Of a DNA stretch of 64,000 bases, positions 42,938 to 51,465 are shown in pieces. Numbering within the stretch: position 1 is the stretch's first letter; every line of letters begins with the position of its first letter. Origin of the DNA: B1 sp964355075 (GTDB lineage Bacteria > Bacteroidota > Bacteroidia > UKL13-3). Location of the stretch: contig CAYHCF010000008.1 of assembly GCA_964355075.1 (NCBI GenBank), forward strand, positions 1 through 64,000, in the 5' to 3' direction. The notes below the pieces were generated by a model. The model searched no databases, was not told the origin of the DNA, and saw only the letters and a program-made list of their open reading frames with translations. The translations under genes and the position numbers were made by a program.

Positions 42938-43134
42938 ATTCGTACCATTCGTATTTCGTAAATCCAAAATCGTAAATCGTAAATCTCCCCATTCGTAAAT
43001 CCAAAATCGTAAATCGTAAATCTCCCCATTCGTACATTCGTACATTCGTAAAATTCGTATTTCGTAAAGTCCTACATTCGTAAAATTCGTATTTCGTAAA
43101 GTCCTACATTCGTACCATTCGTATTTCGTAAAAA
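42938..43134. repeat. Short-period repeat (ATTCGTA/ATCGTAA words) with higher-order copies
   Basis: Tandem 7-8 bp words built on TTCGTA and TCGTAAA. Two larger blocks are each present twice: one running ATTCGTAAATCCAAAATCGT and onward, the other AATTCGTATTTCGTAAAGTC and onward. It fills the whole spacer between the Sua5-type gene and fmt. A minus-strand frame across it is an artefact of the repeat. Confidence 0.88.
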
Positions 43135-43149
43135 CCCTTATCATTGCAC

Positions 43150-44073
43150 ATGCGTATCATTTTCCTTGGAACCTCAGAATTTGCAGTAGCTTCTTTAGAT
43201 GCAATTAATCGTGCAGCCTACGAAATTGTGGGTGTAGTAACGGCTCCCGACAAACCCGCAGGAAGAGGAATGCACTTGCAGCAATCACCCGTTAAAAAAT
43301 ATGCCGTTGAAAACAATCTCAAAGTTTTGCAACCCGTTAAATTGCGTGATCCTGAATTTATAAAGGAATTAGAAAGTTTAAAAGCAGACTTACAAATTGT
43401 GATTGCATTCAGGATGCTTCCTGAAACGGTTTGGAATATGCCTTCCTTAGGCACCATTAATCTTCATGCTTCTCTACTTCCTGATTACAGAGGTGCAGCG
43501 CCTATAAATTGGGCTATTATTAATGGAGAAAAAAAGTCGGGAGTGAGTACATTCTTTTTAAAACATGATATTGATACCGGTGATATTTTGATGCAGGAAG
43601 AGCTTGAAATCCGTGAAGACATGACTGCTGGTGAATTGCACGATGCATTGATGGATTTGGGATCAAAAGTTATTTTGAAGTCATTAAATCTTATTGAAGA
43701 CGGAAAAATAATGGGTACTCCACAAAAAATGGATTCAACAAAAATTGCTCCAAAAATTTTTAAAAATCATTGCTTAATTGATTGGAATCAAGCCGGAAGT
43801 ACAATAAATAATTTAATTCGGGGACTCAGTCCGTATCCGGCAGCATTCCTGATATTTGAAAGCAAGAATATGAAGGTTTATAAATCCATATTTGAACCTT
43901 CGTCACACAATTTTAAGAATGGTGAAATTATAAGTGATCAAAAGACATTTTTAAAGATTGCCTGTACCGATGGTTTTATCAGCCTGACCGATGTGCAATT
44001 GGAATCAAAAAAAAGGATGTTAATAGAAGATTTCCTAAGAGGGCATCACTTAACAAATTTTATACAAAAATAG
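43150..44073 (+). CDS. fmt: Methionyl-tRNA formyltransferase
   Basis: 307 residues from MRIIFLGTSEFAV; an in-frame ATG 6 nt upstream is possible but less typical. The formyl-transferase domain contains HASLLPDYRGAAPINWAI, the folate and catalytic block with the Asn-His-Asp set, and HDIDTGDIL. The C-terminal domain for tRNA binding begins near residue 205 (NLIRGLSPYPAAF). It formylates the initiator Met-tRNA. A repeat region occupies the expected promoter. Confidence 0.95.
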   Translation: MRIIFLGTSEFAVASLDAINRAAYEIVGVVTAPDKPAGRGMHLQQSPVKKYAVENNLKVLQPVKLRDPEFIKELESLKADLQIVIAFRMLPETVWNMPSLGTINLHASLLPDYRGAAPINWAIINGEKKSGVSTFFLKHDIDTGDILMQEELEIREDMTAGELHDALMDLGSKVILKSLNLIEDGKIMGTPQKMDSTKIAPKIFKNHCLIDWNQAGSTINNLIRGLSPYPAAFLIFESKNMKVYKSIFEPSSHNFKNGEIISDQKTFLKIACTDGFISLTDVQLESKKRMLIEDFLRGHHLTNFIQK

Positions 44074-44074
44074 T

Positions 44075-46501
44075 TTAAAAAGAACGTATGGCCCGAACTA
44101 CCCCAAGGGTTGATTTAGCTGCTGAGGATTGTGTACTGGTGGAAAAATTCTGTATCCATGCATTTGTTTGATTCGCCTCGGTTGAGCTCCAGTAATTTCC
44201 GCTAAACCCGCCCACAACACCTTGTTGCCCAAATAATAAATTCAATTCAGATTTTGATGGCAAATACCAATCTCCATATGTTACTCCATTTACCGAAACA
44301 GAATATTCATTACAAACGGATGCTGCAAAAGCCCCAACACTAATATCCACTGTTGCCTGATTCGCAATTCCAATTAATGTATTTGATTTTCCGGCTCCAA
44401 CGCCATCTGCCCTGGCTCTGGTATTGATATTTGAACCACCGTACCACCGTACACCCGGGCTTCCAAACTGATCGGAGGTAGAAGAAATTAATCCATGTAA
44501 ACCACCATCAAAAACAAAGAATACGATTCCGCCACCATAGCTTTCTCCAATATAATGAACCGGGTGATTTACTACCGACCAATTAGCTCCATCACTTACC
44601 AATTGTATCAAATTATTTTTTACATCTAATCGTAAAGCTCCCGAAACAGCAGCATCAATGGTTTGACTTGAGGTAGTATTGATTGTAACTATTCCTGTGT
44701 TAATATTTTTTATCGTATAAATCCTGCCTGTAATTCCAACTGAGCTTGGTAGCGTTACTGAAAATGCAGAAGAATTATTACACAAAACAACCGAATAAGT
44801 ATCATCTAAAGTTGTATTACTGGTTATGGTTGCAACGGCATGGGATGCACTGATTACACCGGTTGCAATGGTAATACCCCGGCCTGCTGTATAAGTTCCG
44901 GCCGGACCAATCAGGCTCAGTCCTGATCCCCAGGCTCCGGAGGTTTTAGGCCCATATAACAGACTGGTTGCAGTATTAATATAAAAGTCACTGTCTTTAC
45001 CTATACCTGCTGTTGGCGTAATTATTCCATTTAAAATTGTTTTTCCCTCGGCTCCCTGAACTCCTTGTGGTCCTGTGGGGCCAATAAGACCCTGAGGTCC
45101 GACAATACTGGTTCCAACACCCCAATTTCCAAATGACTTTGGCCCAAAAATATCATAGGTTGATGTATTAATATAAAAATCTCCGTCCTTGCCTGTTGCG
45201 GGACCCGGGTCAACCGTTCCGTTTAAAAGAGATCTGCCCGCAGCACCCTGAGTACCGGTAGGTCCAATTAAACTTGCCGGAAATCCCCAACTGCCTCCTA
45301 AACTGGGTCCGAATAAATTGTAAGTAGAAGTATTTAGATAAAAATCGCCATCGTTTCCTGTACCGGGATTGGGATCAACAGGTCCATTTAAAACTGTTTT
45401 TCCATTTAAACCACTTACTCCAGTAGTTCCAATTGGGCCAGTTGCTCCGGTATTACCGGTAACTCCCTGGGGTCCAATCAGACTTATTCCACTTCCCCAG
45501 ACACCTGCAGTTTTTGGACCATACAATTGGTTGGTCAGTGTATTAATATAAAAATCACCATTTACTCCCAAAGAAACGAGAGGTGCCGTAATTCCATTCA
45601 AAATCGTTTTTCCATCTGTACCGGTAACTCCTGTAGCCCCGGTAGCTCCGGTCGGCCCTGTTGCTCCTTGTAGCCCCGTTGCACCAGTTGCACCTGCAGG
45701 TCCAACCAAACTTACACCTGCTCCCCATGTACCTGCGGTCTTGGGTCCAAAAATCTGATTGGTTAAGGTGTTTAGATAGAAATCGCCATTTACACCAATT
45801 GCAGCACCCGGAATAGTTGTTCCATTCAAAACGGTATTCCCATTTAATCCTGCAGGACCGGTTGCGCCATTGGCTCCGGATGCTCCGGTAGAACCCGTTG
45901 GACCTGTTGCTCCTGTTGCTCCGGCTGCTCCCGATACACCGGGCAAGCCCTGAAGACCTGATGCACCATCTAAACCCGTTGGTCCGGTGGGTCCGGTCGG
46001 ACCTTGAAGTCCATCAGCACCTGCCAAACCCGGAGGACCTTGAGGGCCTGTTGGACCAGCTGGCCCGGCTGTTCCATTTCCGGCATATAAGGCATAGGGT
46101 ACACTTAATAATTCACTGGTTCCAACAATGGTATAATTTGTTCCTCCCAGAGGATCCGTTTCTGTTTTAATATAATACGGACCATTTGCCCAATCAATAT
46201 CCTTGAAATAAGTTGTTCCTGTTGCAAATCCTCCTCCGATAAAAATAGTAACCAAACCATTCTCATTAGTAGTTGGCGTATGGGTTTCAGCAAAAACAAC
46301 TGTACCGCTCGGGCTTCCTTGAATAATGCTGGTAAGCATAGCCACATTTGTGTTTTTGATTAACACATTGCTGGAATTTCTAATCACTGCCTGAAAGCTC
46401 ATTTTAAATGGCGCTTGCGACCAAACATTGAAAGTAAACGTGGAGGAAATAAATACTATTAATAATATTCTTTTTAAGTTAAATCGGAATAAATTTTTCA
46501 T
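44075..46501 (-). CDS. Collagen-like surface protein with modular repeats and DUF1566-type C-terminus
   Basis: 808 residues. A signal peptide (about 1-28) and an N-terminal beta domain (about 30-140) are followed by Gly-x-y triplet stretches (GPAGPTGPQGPPGLAG and others). These alternate with five similar globular modules of about 48 residues, each starting [KN]T[IV]LNG and containing GDFY[IL]NT and a GPK-W-G core (about 215-560). The C-terminal part resembles DUF1566/Lcl-type domains (YGGGIVFFVFDGG, GDWYLPSKSELNLLF, YWSSTE). Likely a secreted fibrous surface protein. It may act with the small T9SS-tailed protein encoded 6 bp upstream. Confidence 0.82.
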   Translation of the reverse strand: MKNLFRFNLKRILLIVFISSTFTFNVWSQAPFKMSFQAVIRNSSNVLIKNTNVAMLTSIIQGSPSGTVVFAETHTPTTNENGLVTIFIGGGFATGTTYFKDIDWANGPYYIKTETDPLGGTNYTIVGTSELLSVPYALYAGNGTAGPAGPTGPQGPPGLAGADGLQGPTGPTGPTGLDGASGLQGLPGVSGAAGATGATGPTGSTGASGANGATGPAGLNGNTVLNGTTIPGAAIGVNGDFYLNTLTNQIFGPKTAGTWGAGVSLVGPAGATGATGLQGATGPTGATGATGVTGTDGKTILNGITAPLVSLGVNGDFYINTLTNQLYGPKTAGVWGSGISLIGPQGVTGNTGATGPIGTTGVSGLNGKTVLNGPVDPNPGTGNDGDFYLNTSTYNLFGPSLGGSWGFPASLIGPTGTQGAAGRSLLNGTVDPGPATGKDGDFYINTSTYDIFGPKSFGNWGVGTSIVGPQGLIGPTGPQGVQGAEGKTILNGIITPTAGIGKDSDFYINTATSLLYGPKTSGAWGSGLSLIGPAGTYTAGRGITIATGVISASHAVATITSNTTLDDTYSVVLCNNSSAFSVTLPSSVGITGRIYTIKNINTGIVTINTTSSQTIDAAVSGALRLDVKNNLIQLVSDGANWSVVNHPVHYIGESYGGGIVFFVFDGGLHGLISSTSDQFGSPGVRWYGGSNINTRARADGVGAGKSNTLIGIANQATVDISVGAFAASVCNEYSVSVNGVTYGDWYLPSKSELNLLFGQQGVVGGFSGNYWSSTEANQTNAWIQNFSTSTQSSAAKSTLGVVRAIRSF

Positions 46502-46507
46502 ATTAAT

Positions 46508-46987
46508 TTAGTTTTTTGTAATTTTAAATGTTTTAATTTCTGATTTCGAATCACATACTTTTAGAAAATAAGACGCTGAGGCGTATGAATCTAATGGTAT
46601 TGAGGTTTCAGCAAGGAGTATTCCCTGTTTTAACAATAGTTTTCCATTCATGTCATAAAATTCGAATGTATAATTTTCGGGATTCAAGCTTTCAATTTTT
46701 AATTTAAGAATATCATTGGTTGGGTTGGGATAAACACTTGCAGACAAATTAATCCGTTTCTCCTCTATACCCTGAACGATTAATATTTCATAGGGCTGTT
46801 GAACTCCTTGCGTAACCCTGCCACCTGCTCCCTGACTGCTGAGGCAATCAACCTGCCCGACAGAATAGCTAACGGTACCCCCGCTTCCGGTCGCCATTCC
46901 CCCGGTTGGAAGGGTGGTTTGTTGAGCACTTACTATTCCGCACATGGAAATAAATAAGATAAGCAATATTGTTTTCGTCATTTTCAT
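46508..46987 (-). CDS. Small secreted protein with T9SS sorting domain
   Basis: 159 residues. A signal peptide (cleavage after IVSAQ, near residue 21) is followed by a Gly/Ser/Thr-rich segment with SGGTVSYSVGQV and GVQQPYEI. The type A sorting tail starts VYPNPTNDILKLKIESL. Such mini-proteins are common in Bacteroidota, often beside large repeat proteins. The 6-bp spacing to the collagen-like gene downstream implies one transcript. Function unknown; probably a surface component. The 228-bp spacer upstream is AT-rich with nothing recognised. Confidence 0.82.
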   Translation of the reverse strand: MKMTKTILLILFISMCGIVSAQQTTLPTGGMATGSGGTVSYSVGQVDCLSSQGAGGRVTQGVQQPYEILIVQGIEEKRINLSASVYPNPTNDILKLKIESLNPENYTFEFYDMNGKLLLKQGILLAETSIPLDSYASASYFLKVCDSKSEIKTFKITKN

Positions 46988-47215
46988 TGAAGTTTAATAG
47001 ACAAATATATAATTAATTGTTTATTGAATATAGAGTATTATTTGAACCCATGTTAATATCAAAACAAAATGAAGGCTTATAAAAACATCCAATAAACAGC
47101 TGGTATTACCTGAAAATGAATTAATAAGGAAAAAGGATTAACAAAAAAAGTGAAAACAGGAAATAAACGCATTAGCATTTATTAGACAATAGGAACGTAT
47201 GTGCTATAAATGATA

Positions 47216-49372
47216 TTAAAGGTTCACCCCCATTTCATTCAACACATGTTGCGCTTTGGCCACTTTTTGCAATACCCATAAAACATAACGGATATCAACA
47301 GCAACACTCCTGCTATATGCTTCATTCCATGCATAATCATTGATCGTTGCTGTATAGGCTCTATCAAAATTAACTCCCACCAGATTTCCATCCGCATCTA
47401 AAACCGGACTACCACTATTCCCTCCGGTTGTATCTAAATTATAGAGGAAGTTAACCGGCAAATCATTTAAGGCAGGATTCATCAAAATACCATAGTCCTT
47501 TGCTGCATAAAGGTCTTTGATAAGCTGCATCAATTCAAAATCCTTACCATCTTCTTTTTCAATCACACCTGTTAAGGTGGTAAATGGTTTGTTCCACTCT
47601 CCATCGTTGGGATAATATCCTTTCACATACCCATAAGTAAACCGCAATGTTGAATTGGCATCAGGTATAAATTGCTTTTGTTTAAAGGCACTTTTTGCAT
47701 CCGTATACGCCGATAACAAACTATTTAGCGCTCCGTCTCTGGTACGATCTTCTTCATCAAAACGATTCATTTCTTCGTTCAATCCGGATGAAAGATTAAT
47801 CAATCCGTCTTTGATTTCAAAAATATCATCGCTGCTATCCGCTAATAATTTCAGCATTAATTTTGAATCGTTTAAGCGGGTTTGCTGGTAGAGTTTATCA
47901 ACCTGCTTTTGTCTGGATTCAACACTTCCATACTGTTTGTAAAAATGGGTGACTGTTACCACTTCATTTGAAGCGTTATTAGCATTGGCATCATTAAACA
48001 TTTTCAGCAAGGCAGGTTTTTCAAATGAGGGATTCATTTGTCCGTATAATTTTTGAAAGGTGACCTTCAACCTTGGAATTTGCAATGCTAAAAATTTCGC
48101 CTTTTCTTCTTTCGATTTGAGTTTCAGATAAGCCCCCTTATAGTTACTTACCGCAGCTGCAAACTGAAGTGTTGGCAATACATTATACACATAATCATAA
48201 AATAAATTCCGGGGCGCAAATTTGATGATCTCCTCATATATTTTATTGATAGCAGGAACCACATTCCCATATTGCTTTTTCAGCACAGGATCCGAATTGA
48301 TAAAGCTTTGCATCCTTGATTCTTCTTCAAATTTTTTGGCAGTTAATCCTACCCTTCTGAAACCTTGTAATTTACCTTTATAATTTTTAGTTGTATTCGC
48401 CAACGACTTTATTCTTCCTGAATATTTTATTTGTAAACTATCGCTCCCTTTGCTCATTTCTTCCATTTGATTGATTTCCCAGTCAAATAAATCACTCACA
48501 TATTTCAACATATACTCTTCATGATATTTGTAAAAAGACGCTGGCTGATTCCTAAATGTTCGTCCCGGATAACCCAAAATAAAAACATAATCATTTTCAT
48601 TGATTCCCTGTACGTTTATTTTTAAATGACGAGCCGGCTTAAAAGGCACATTTTTTAGATTATAATCAGCTGGAGTTCCATCGGGAGCAACATATGCACG
48701 CAAAAAAGCAAAATCTCCGCTGTGTCTGGGCCAAACCCAATTATCCCGTTCTCCGCCATATTCGCCGATACTGCGGGCCGGAACATAAACCAATCGTACG
48801 TCTTTTAACATCTGATACCTGAATAACACATAAGTTCTTCCGGTAAACATTTCCGAAATCTCACATTGCAAACCCGGGTTCTTTTTGTTCTCTGCATCGT
48901 TAATTGTTTTTATGTTTTCTGAAATAATTTTCAATCGCTCCAATGGATTATTGGTACTTTGAGTACCCATTAAAACCTGACCGGAGACATCCATATAACT
49001 GGATGTAATTTTGCATACCAAACCTTTTGCCGGAGATTCCTGAGACCGGTCTTTTGCCAAAAATCCTTCCTTTATATAATTGTTTTGAACCGTACTGATA
49101 GCCTGAACAAAACCAAATGCACAATGATGATTGGTAACCAATAATCCATCTCCGGAAACAAAGGATCCGGTACATCCACCAACCCTTACAATGGCATCAA
49201 CCAAACTCACTCCATTTGGATTGTATAAGGCAATAGGTTCCATGCGTAAACCCGCCTTTTTTAAATCAATATTTTTTAATTCGGATAAAGGAAATATACC
49301 TTCATCTGCTTTGTGGCTGCTTAGCAAAAACGTTGAGGCAAATGCAGCCATGAATAATATTATTTTTTTCAT
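47216..49372 (-). CDS. S46-family dipeptidyl peptidase (DPP7/DPP11-like)
   Basis: About 718 residues from the Met at 49372. The frame extends 17 codons upstream, but a signal peptide (MKKIILFMAAFASTFLLSS) starts at this Met. The S46 triad is visible: His in TNHHCAFG, Asp in the YGGERDNWVWPRHSGDFAF block and Ser in TTGGNSGSPVLD. These periplasmic peptidases cut dipeptides from oligopeptides in amino-acid-fermenting Bacteroidota and only occur in part of the bacteria. Specificity (hydrophobic or acidic) is not assigned. A TATATTCG box lies 5 nt before the ATG. Confidence 0.92.
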   Translation of the reverse strand: MKKIILFMAAFASTFLLSSHKADEGIFPLSELKNIDLKKAGLRMEPIALYNPNGVSLVDAIVRVGGCTGSFVSGDGLLVTNHHCAFGFVQAISTVQNNYIKEGFLAKDRSQESPAKGLVCKITSSYMDVSGQVLMGTQSTNNPLERLKIISENIKTINDAENKKNPGLQCEISEMFTGRTYVLFRYQMLKDVRLVYVPARSIGEYGGERDNWVWPRHSGDFAFLRAYVAPDGTPADYNLKNVPFKPARHLKINVQGINENDYVFILGYPGRTFRNQPASFYKYHEEYMLKYVSDLFDWEINQMEEMSKGSDSLQIKYSGRIKSLANTTKNYKGKLQGFRRVGLTAKKFEEESRMQSFINSDPVLKKQYGNVVPAINKIYEEIIKFAPRNLFYDYVYNVLPTLQFAAAVSNYKGAYLKLKSKEEKAKFLALQIPRLKVTFQKLYGQMNPSFEKPALLKMFNDANANNASNEVVTVTHFYKQYGSVESRQKQVDKLYQQTRLNDSKLMLKLLADSSDDIFEIKDGLINLSSGLNEEMNRFDEEDRTRDGALNSLLSAYTDAKSAFKQKQFIPDANSTLRFTYGYVKGYYPNDGEWNKPFTTLTGVIEKEDGKDFELMQLIKDLYAAKDYGILMNPALNDLPVNFLYNLDTTGGNSGSPVLDADGNLVGVNFDRAYTATINDYAWNEAYSRSVAVDIRYVLWVLQKVAKAQHVLNEMGVNL

Positions 49373-49432
49373 AGGGACGAATATACTAAAAATGTCCGGA
49401 GTGAGAAAAACTATCCGCTGCAAAGTCTGATT

Positions 49433-50137
49433 TCAATTTGCGATTTCGAACTTCCTCAAACCCTGTATAGCATTACTTAATAAAATTTCATCGGCCTTGT
49501 TCAATTCACTCATTGAACAGGATTTTTCAATAACCTTATTTTGCCCCATAAAAACTTCCCGCATAATCCCTTCCACACATCCATCACTTAATGGCGGTGT
49601 AAACCATTGCCTGTTGATACGCCAAAATATATTTGAAGAGCTTGCCTCAATAATATTTCCTTTAGAATTTAATATGAGCGCATCATCTAACTCCTTTTCT
49701 CGTGCCCAGATACTTGCCATCACATATATTAATGAATTGCCTGATTTGATATTGGATAAAGGTCCCGGGGATTTCGTTTGTTCTTCAAAAACTCCGATTC
49801 GAAGCGGCTTTTCGGTAACTTTAGGTTCAAAAGGAAATACTTCAGTAATATATTCTATTTTATGCGAGTCGGGCAGGTAAAATCCATTGGCATTTCTGTA
49901 AACTACAAACCGTAATCTCAATATTTCAGAAGATTGGGGGTAATTTGTTCGATGATTTTTGACAGCTTCGCAAACCTCCTTTTCAAATATTTCGAAATCA
50001 AATTTCCTGAAATCGAATTTTAAAACCCTCATTCCATGCATCAAACGCTTATAATGTAGGGCTAAATATTGTGGTTCTATTCCCACAATCCGGATACTTT
50101 CGAAAAGCAAATCCCCATAAATATTTGAACGGTTCAT
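49433..50137 (-). CDS. Aminotransferase class IV (PLP-dependent)
   Basis: 234 residues. A fold-type IV PLP enzyme with the typical N-terminal YGDLLFESIRI, the Lys region IYVMASIWAREKELDDALILN and EASSSNIFWRI. The last is the motif shared by 4-amino-4-deoxychorismate lyase (PabC), branched-chain and D-amino-acid aminotransferases. It is somewhat short, and aminodeoxychorismate lyase is a reasonable guess. Lys in SGNSLIYVMASIWAREKE should be checked as the PLP anchor; the usual K is not obvious there. It is a single gene between divergent and convergent neighbours. Confidence 0.8.
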   Translation of the reverse strand: MNRSNIYGDLLFESIRIVGIEPQYLALHYKRLMHGMRVLKFDFRKFDFEIFEKEVCEAVKNHRTNYPQSSEILRLRFVVYRNANGFYLPDSHKIEYITEVFPFEPKVTEKPLRIGVFEEQTKSPGPLSNIKSGNSLIYVMASIWAREKELDDALILNSKGNIIEASSSNIFWRINRQWFTPPLSDGCVEGIMREVFMGQNKVIEKSCSMSELNKADEILLSNAIQGLRKFEIAN

Positions 50138-50145
50138 AGAAATTA

Positions 50146-50175
50146 TTTGTTGGTAAAGGTAAAATCATACATTTG
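50146..50175 (+). promoter_or_regulatory. Canonical Bacteroidota promoter of the thiolase gene
   Basis: TTTG (50146-50149), an 18-nt spacer and TACATTTG (50168-50175). This matches both boxes of the TTTG/TAnnTTTG consensus. It is followed by a 33-nt leader to the ATG at 50208. Confidence 0.65.
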
Positions 50176-50207
50176 CCGCACAAAATTTTATTTAATATAT
50201 TTTTATC

Positions 50208-51395
50208 ATGATGAAAACTGTTTATATTGTATCAGCTGCACGTACGCCAATTGGCGCATTCAATAGTTCTCTGGCAGCATTAAGTGCACCCCAATTAGGG
50301 GCTATTGCTATTAAAGGGGCTATTCAAAAAGCCGGAATCACACCTGAAATGATTCAGGAAGTGTTTATGGGAAATGTAATTTCAGCGGGTTTGGGTCAGG
50401 CACCAGCCACCCAAGCAATGATTTATTCCGGAATTCCCAATACGGTTCCTGCAACAGCCATCAATAAGGTTTGTGCTTCGGGATCAAAAGCAATCATGAT
50501 GGCAGCTCAAACCATTATGCTGGGTATTAATGATATTGTAATTGCAGGTGGAATGGAAAGTATGAGCAACGTGCCTTATTACTTAGACAAAGCCAGAAAC
50601 GGTTACCGTATGGGACATGGAACTTTAGTTGACGGGATGATTAAAGATGGTTTGTGGGATGTTTATAAAGATTTTCATATGGGTAGTGCTGCCGAAATTT
50701 GTGCCCGCGAATACAATATAACAAGGGAAGATCAGGATAACTTTGCAATTGAAAGCTATACCCGTGCTCAGGCTGCCTACGCAAAAAATGCTTTTGCCGA
50801 TGAGTTAGTTTCGGTGGAAATTCCGGTAAGAGGAAAAGATCCGATCATAGTAAGTGTGGATGAAGAATACCTGAAAGTAAATTTCGAAAAGTTAAAGGCA
50901 TTGAAGCCTGCCTTCGAAAAAGACGGAACCATTACTGCTGCTAATGCCTCAAAATTAAATGATGGCGCAAGCGCCCTGGTTCTGATGAGTGAAGAAAAAG
51001 TAAAGGAATTGGGATTGAAACCTTTGGCAAAAATAATTGCTTTTGCCGATGCCGCCCAGGCTCCTGAATGGTTTTCGACTACCCCTTCCATTGCGATTCC
51101 AAAAGCACTAAAATGGGCAGGAATAGACATAAAAGATGTAGATTTTTTTGAATTAAATGAAGCCTTCTCGGTAGTGGGTTTAGTGAACATAAAATTATTA
51201 GGCTTGGATCCGAAAAAAGTAAATGTTTACGGTGGTGCCGTTGCTTTAGGCCATCCCATTGGAAGCAGCGGAGCTCGCATCGTTGGAACATTGGCAAATA
51301 TCCTTCGTAAAGAAGGCGGCAAGTATGGAGTTAGCGGTATATGCAATGGTGGCGGTGGTGCCTCAGCGATTGTTATAGAAGCTGTGAATAACTAA
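50208..51395 (+). CDS. Acetyl-CoA C-acetyltransferase (thiolase)
   Basis: 395 residues. Full thiolase with the nucleophilic Cys in NKVCASGSKAIMMA, His in NEAFSVV and GHPIGSSGARI, and the C-terminal Cys in GICNGGGGASA. It condenses two acetyl-CoA or cleaves 3-ketoacyl-CoA. It would act with the hydroxyacyl-CoA dehydrogenase encoded at 41012. The second Met (residue 2) could be the true start. A strong terminator follows. Confidence 0.94.
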   Translation: MMKTVYIVSAARTPIGAFNSSLAALSAPQLGAIAIKGAIQKAGITPEMIQEVFMGNVISAGLGQAPATQAMIYSGIPNTVPATAINKVCASGSKAIMMAAQTIMLGINDIVIAGGMESMSNVPYYLDKARNGYRMGHGTLVDGMIKDGLWDVYKDFHMGSAAEICAREYNITREDQDNFAIESYTRAQAAYAKNAFADELVSVEIPVRGKDPIIVSVDEEYLKVNFEKLKALKPAFEKDGTITAANASKLNDGASALVLMSEEKVKELGLKPLAKIIAFADAAQAPEWFSTTPSIAIPKALKWAGIDIKDVDFFELNEAFSVVGLVNIKLLGLDPKKVNVYGGAVALGHPIGSSGARIVGTLANILRKEGGKYGVSGICNGGGGASAIVIEAVNN

Positions 51396-51427
51396 AGATT
51401 AAAAACAATTCCAGGTAATGTTATTTT

Positions 51428-51460
51428 GAAAGGCAATTCTTTGGGATTGCCTTTCTTTTT
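51428..51460 (+). terminator. Intrinsic terminator
   Basis: A perfect 10-bp stem, GAAAGGCAAT (51428-51437) with ATTGCCTTTC (51446-51455), an 8-nt loop and a T run. It lies 33 bp after the thiolase stop. Confidence 0.9.
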
Positions 51461-51465
51461 ATAAA

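Noticed and set aside
42893..43144. 83-codon minus-strand frame before fmt
   Set aside because: Its translation is a tandem repeat (NTNFTNVGLYEIRILR-like) generated by the short-period DNA repeat.
45898..46170. Plus-strand frames opposite the collagen-like gene
   Set aside because: They are antisense shadows of Gly-Pro-rich codons with Leu/His/Arg-biased translations.
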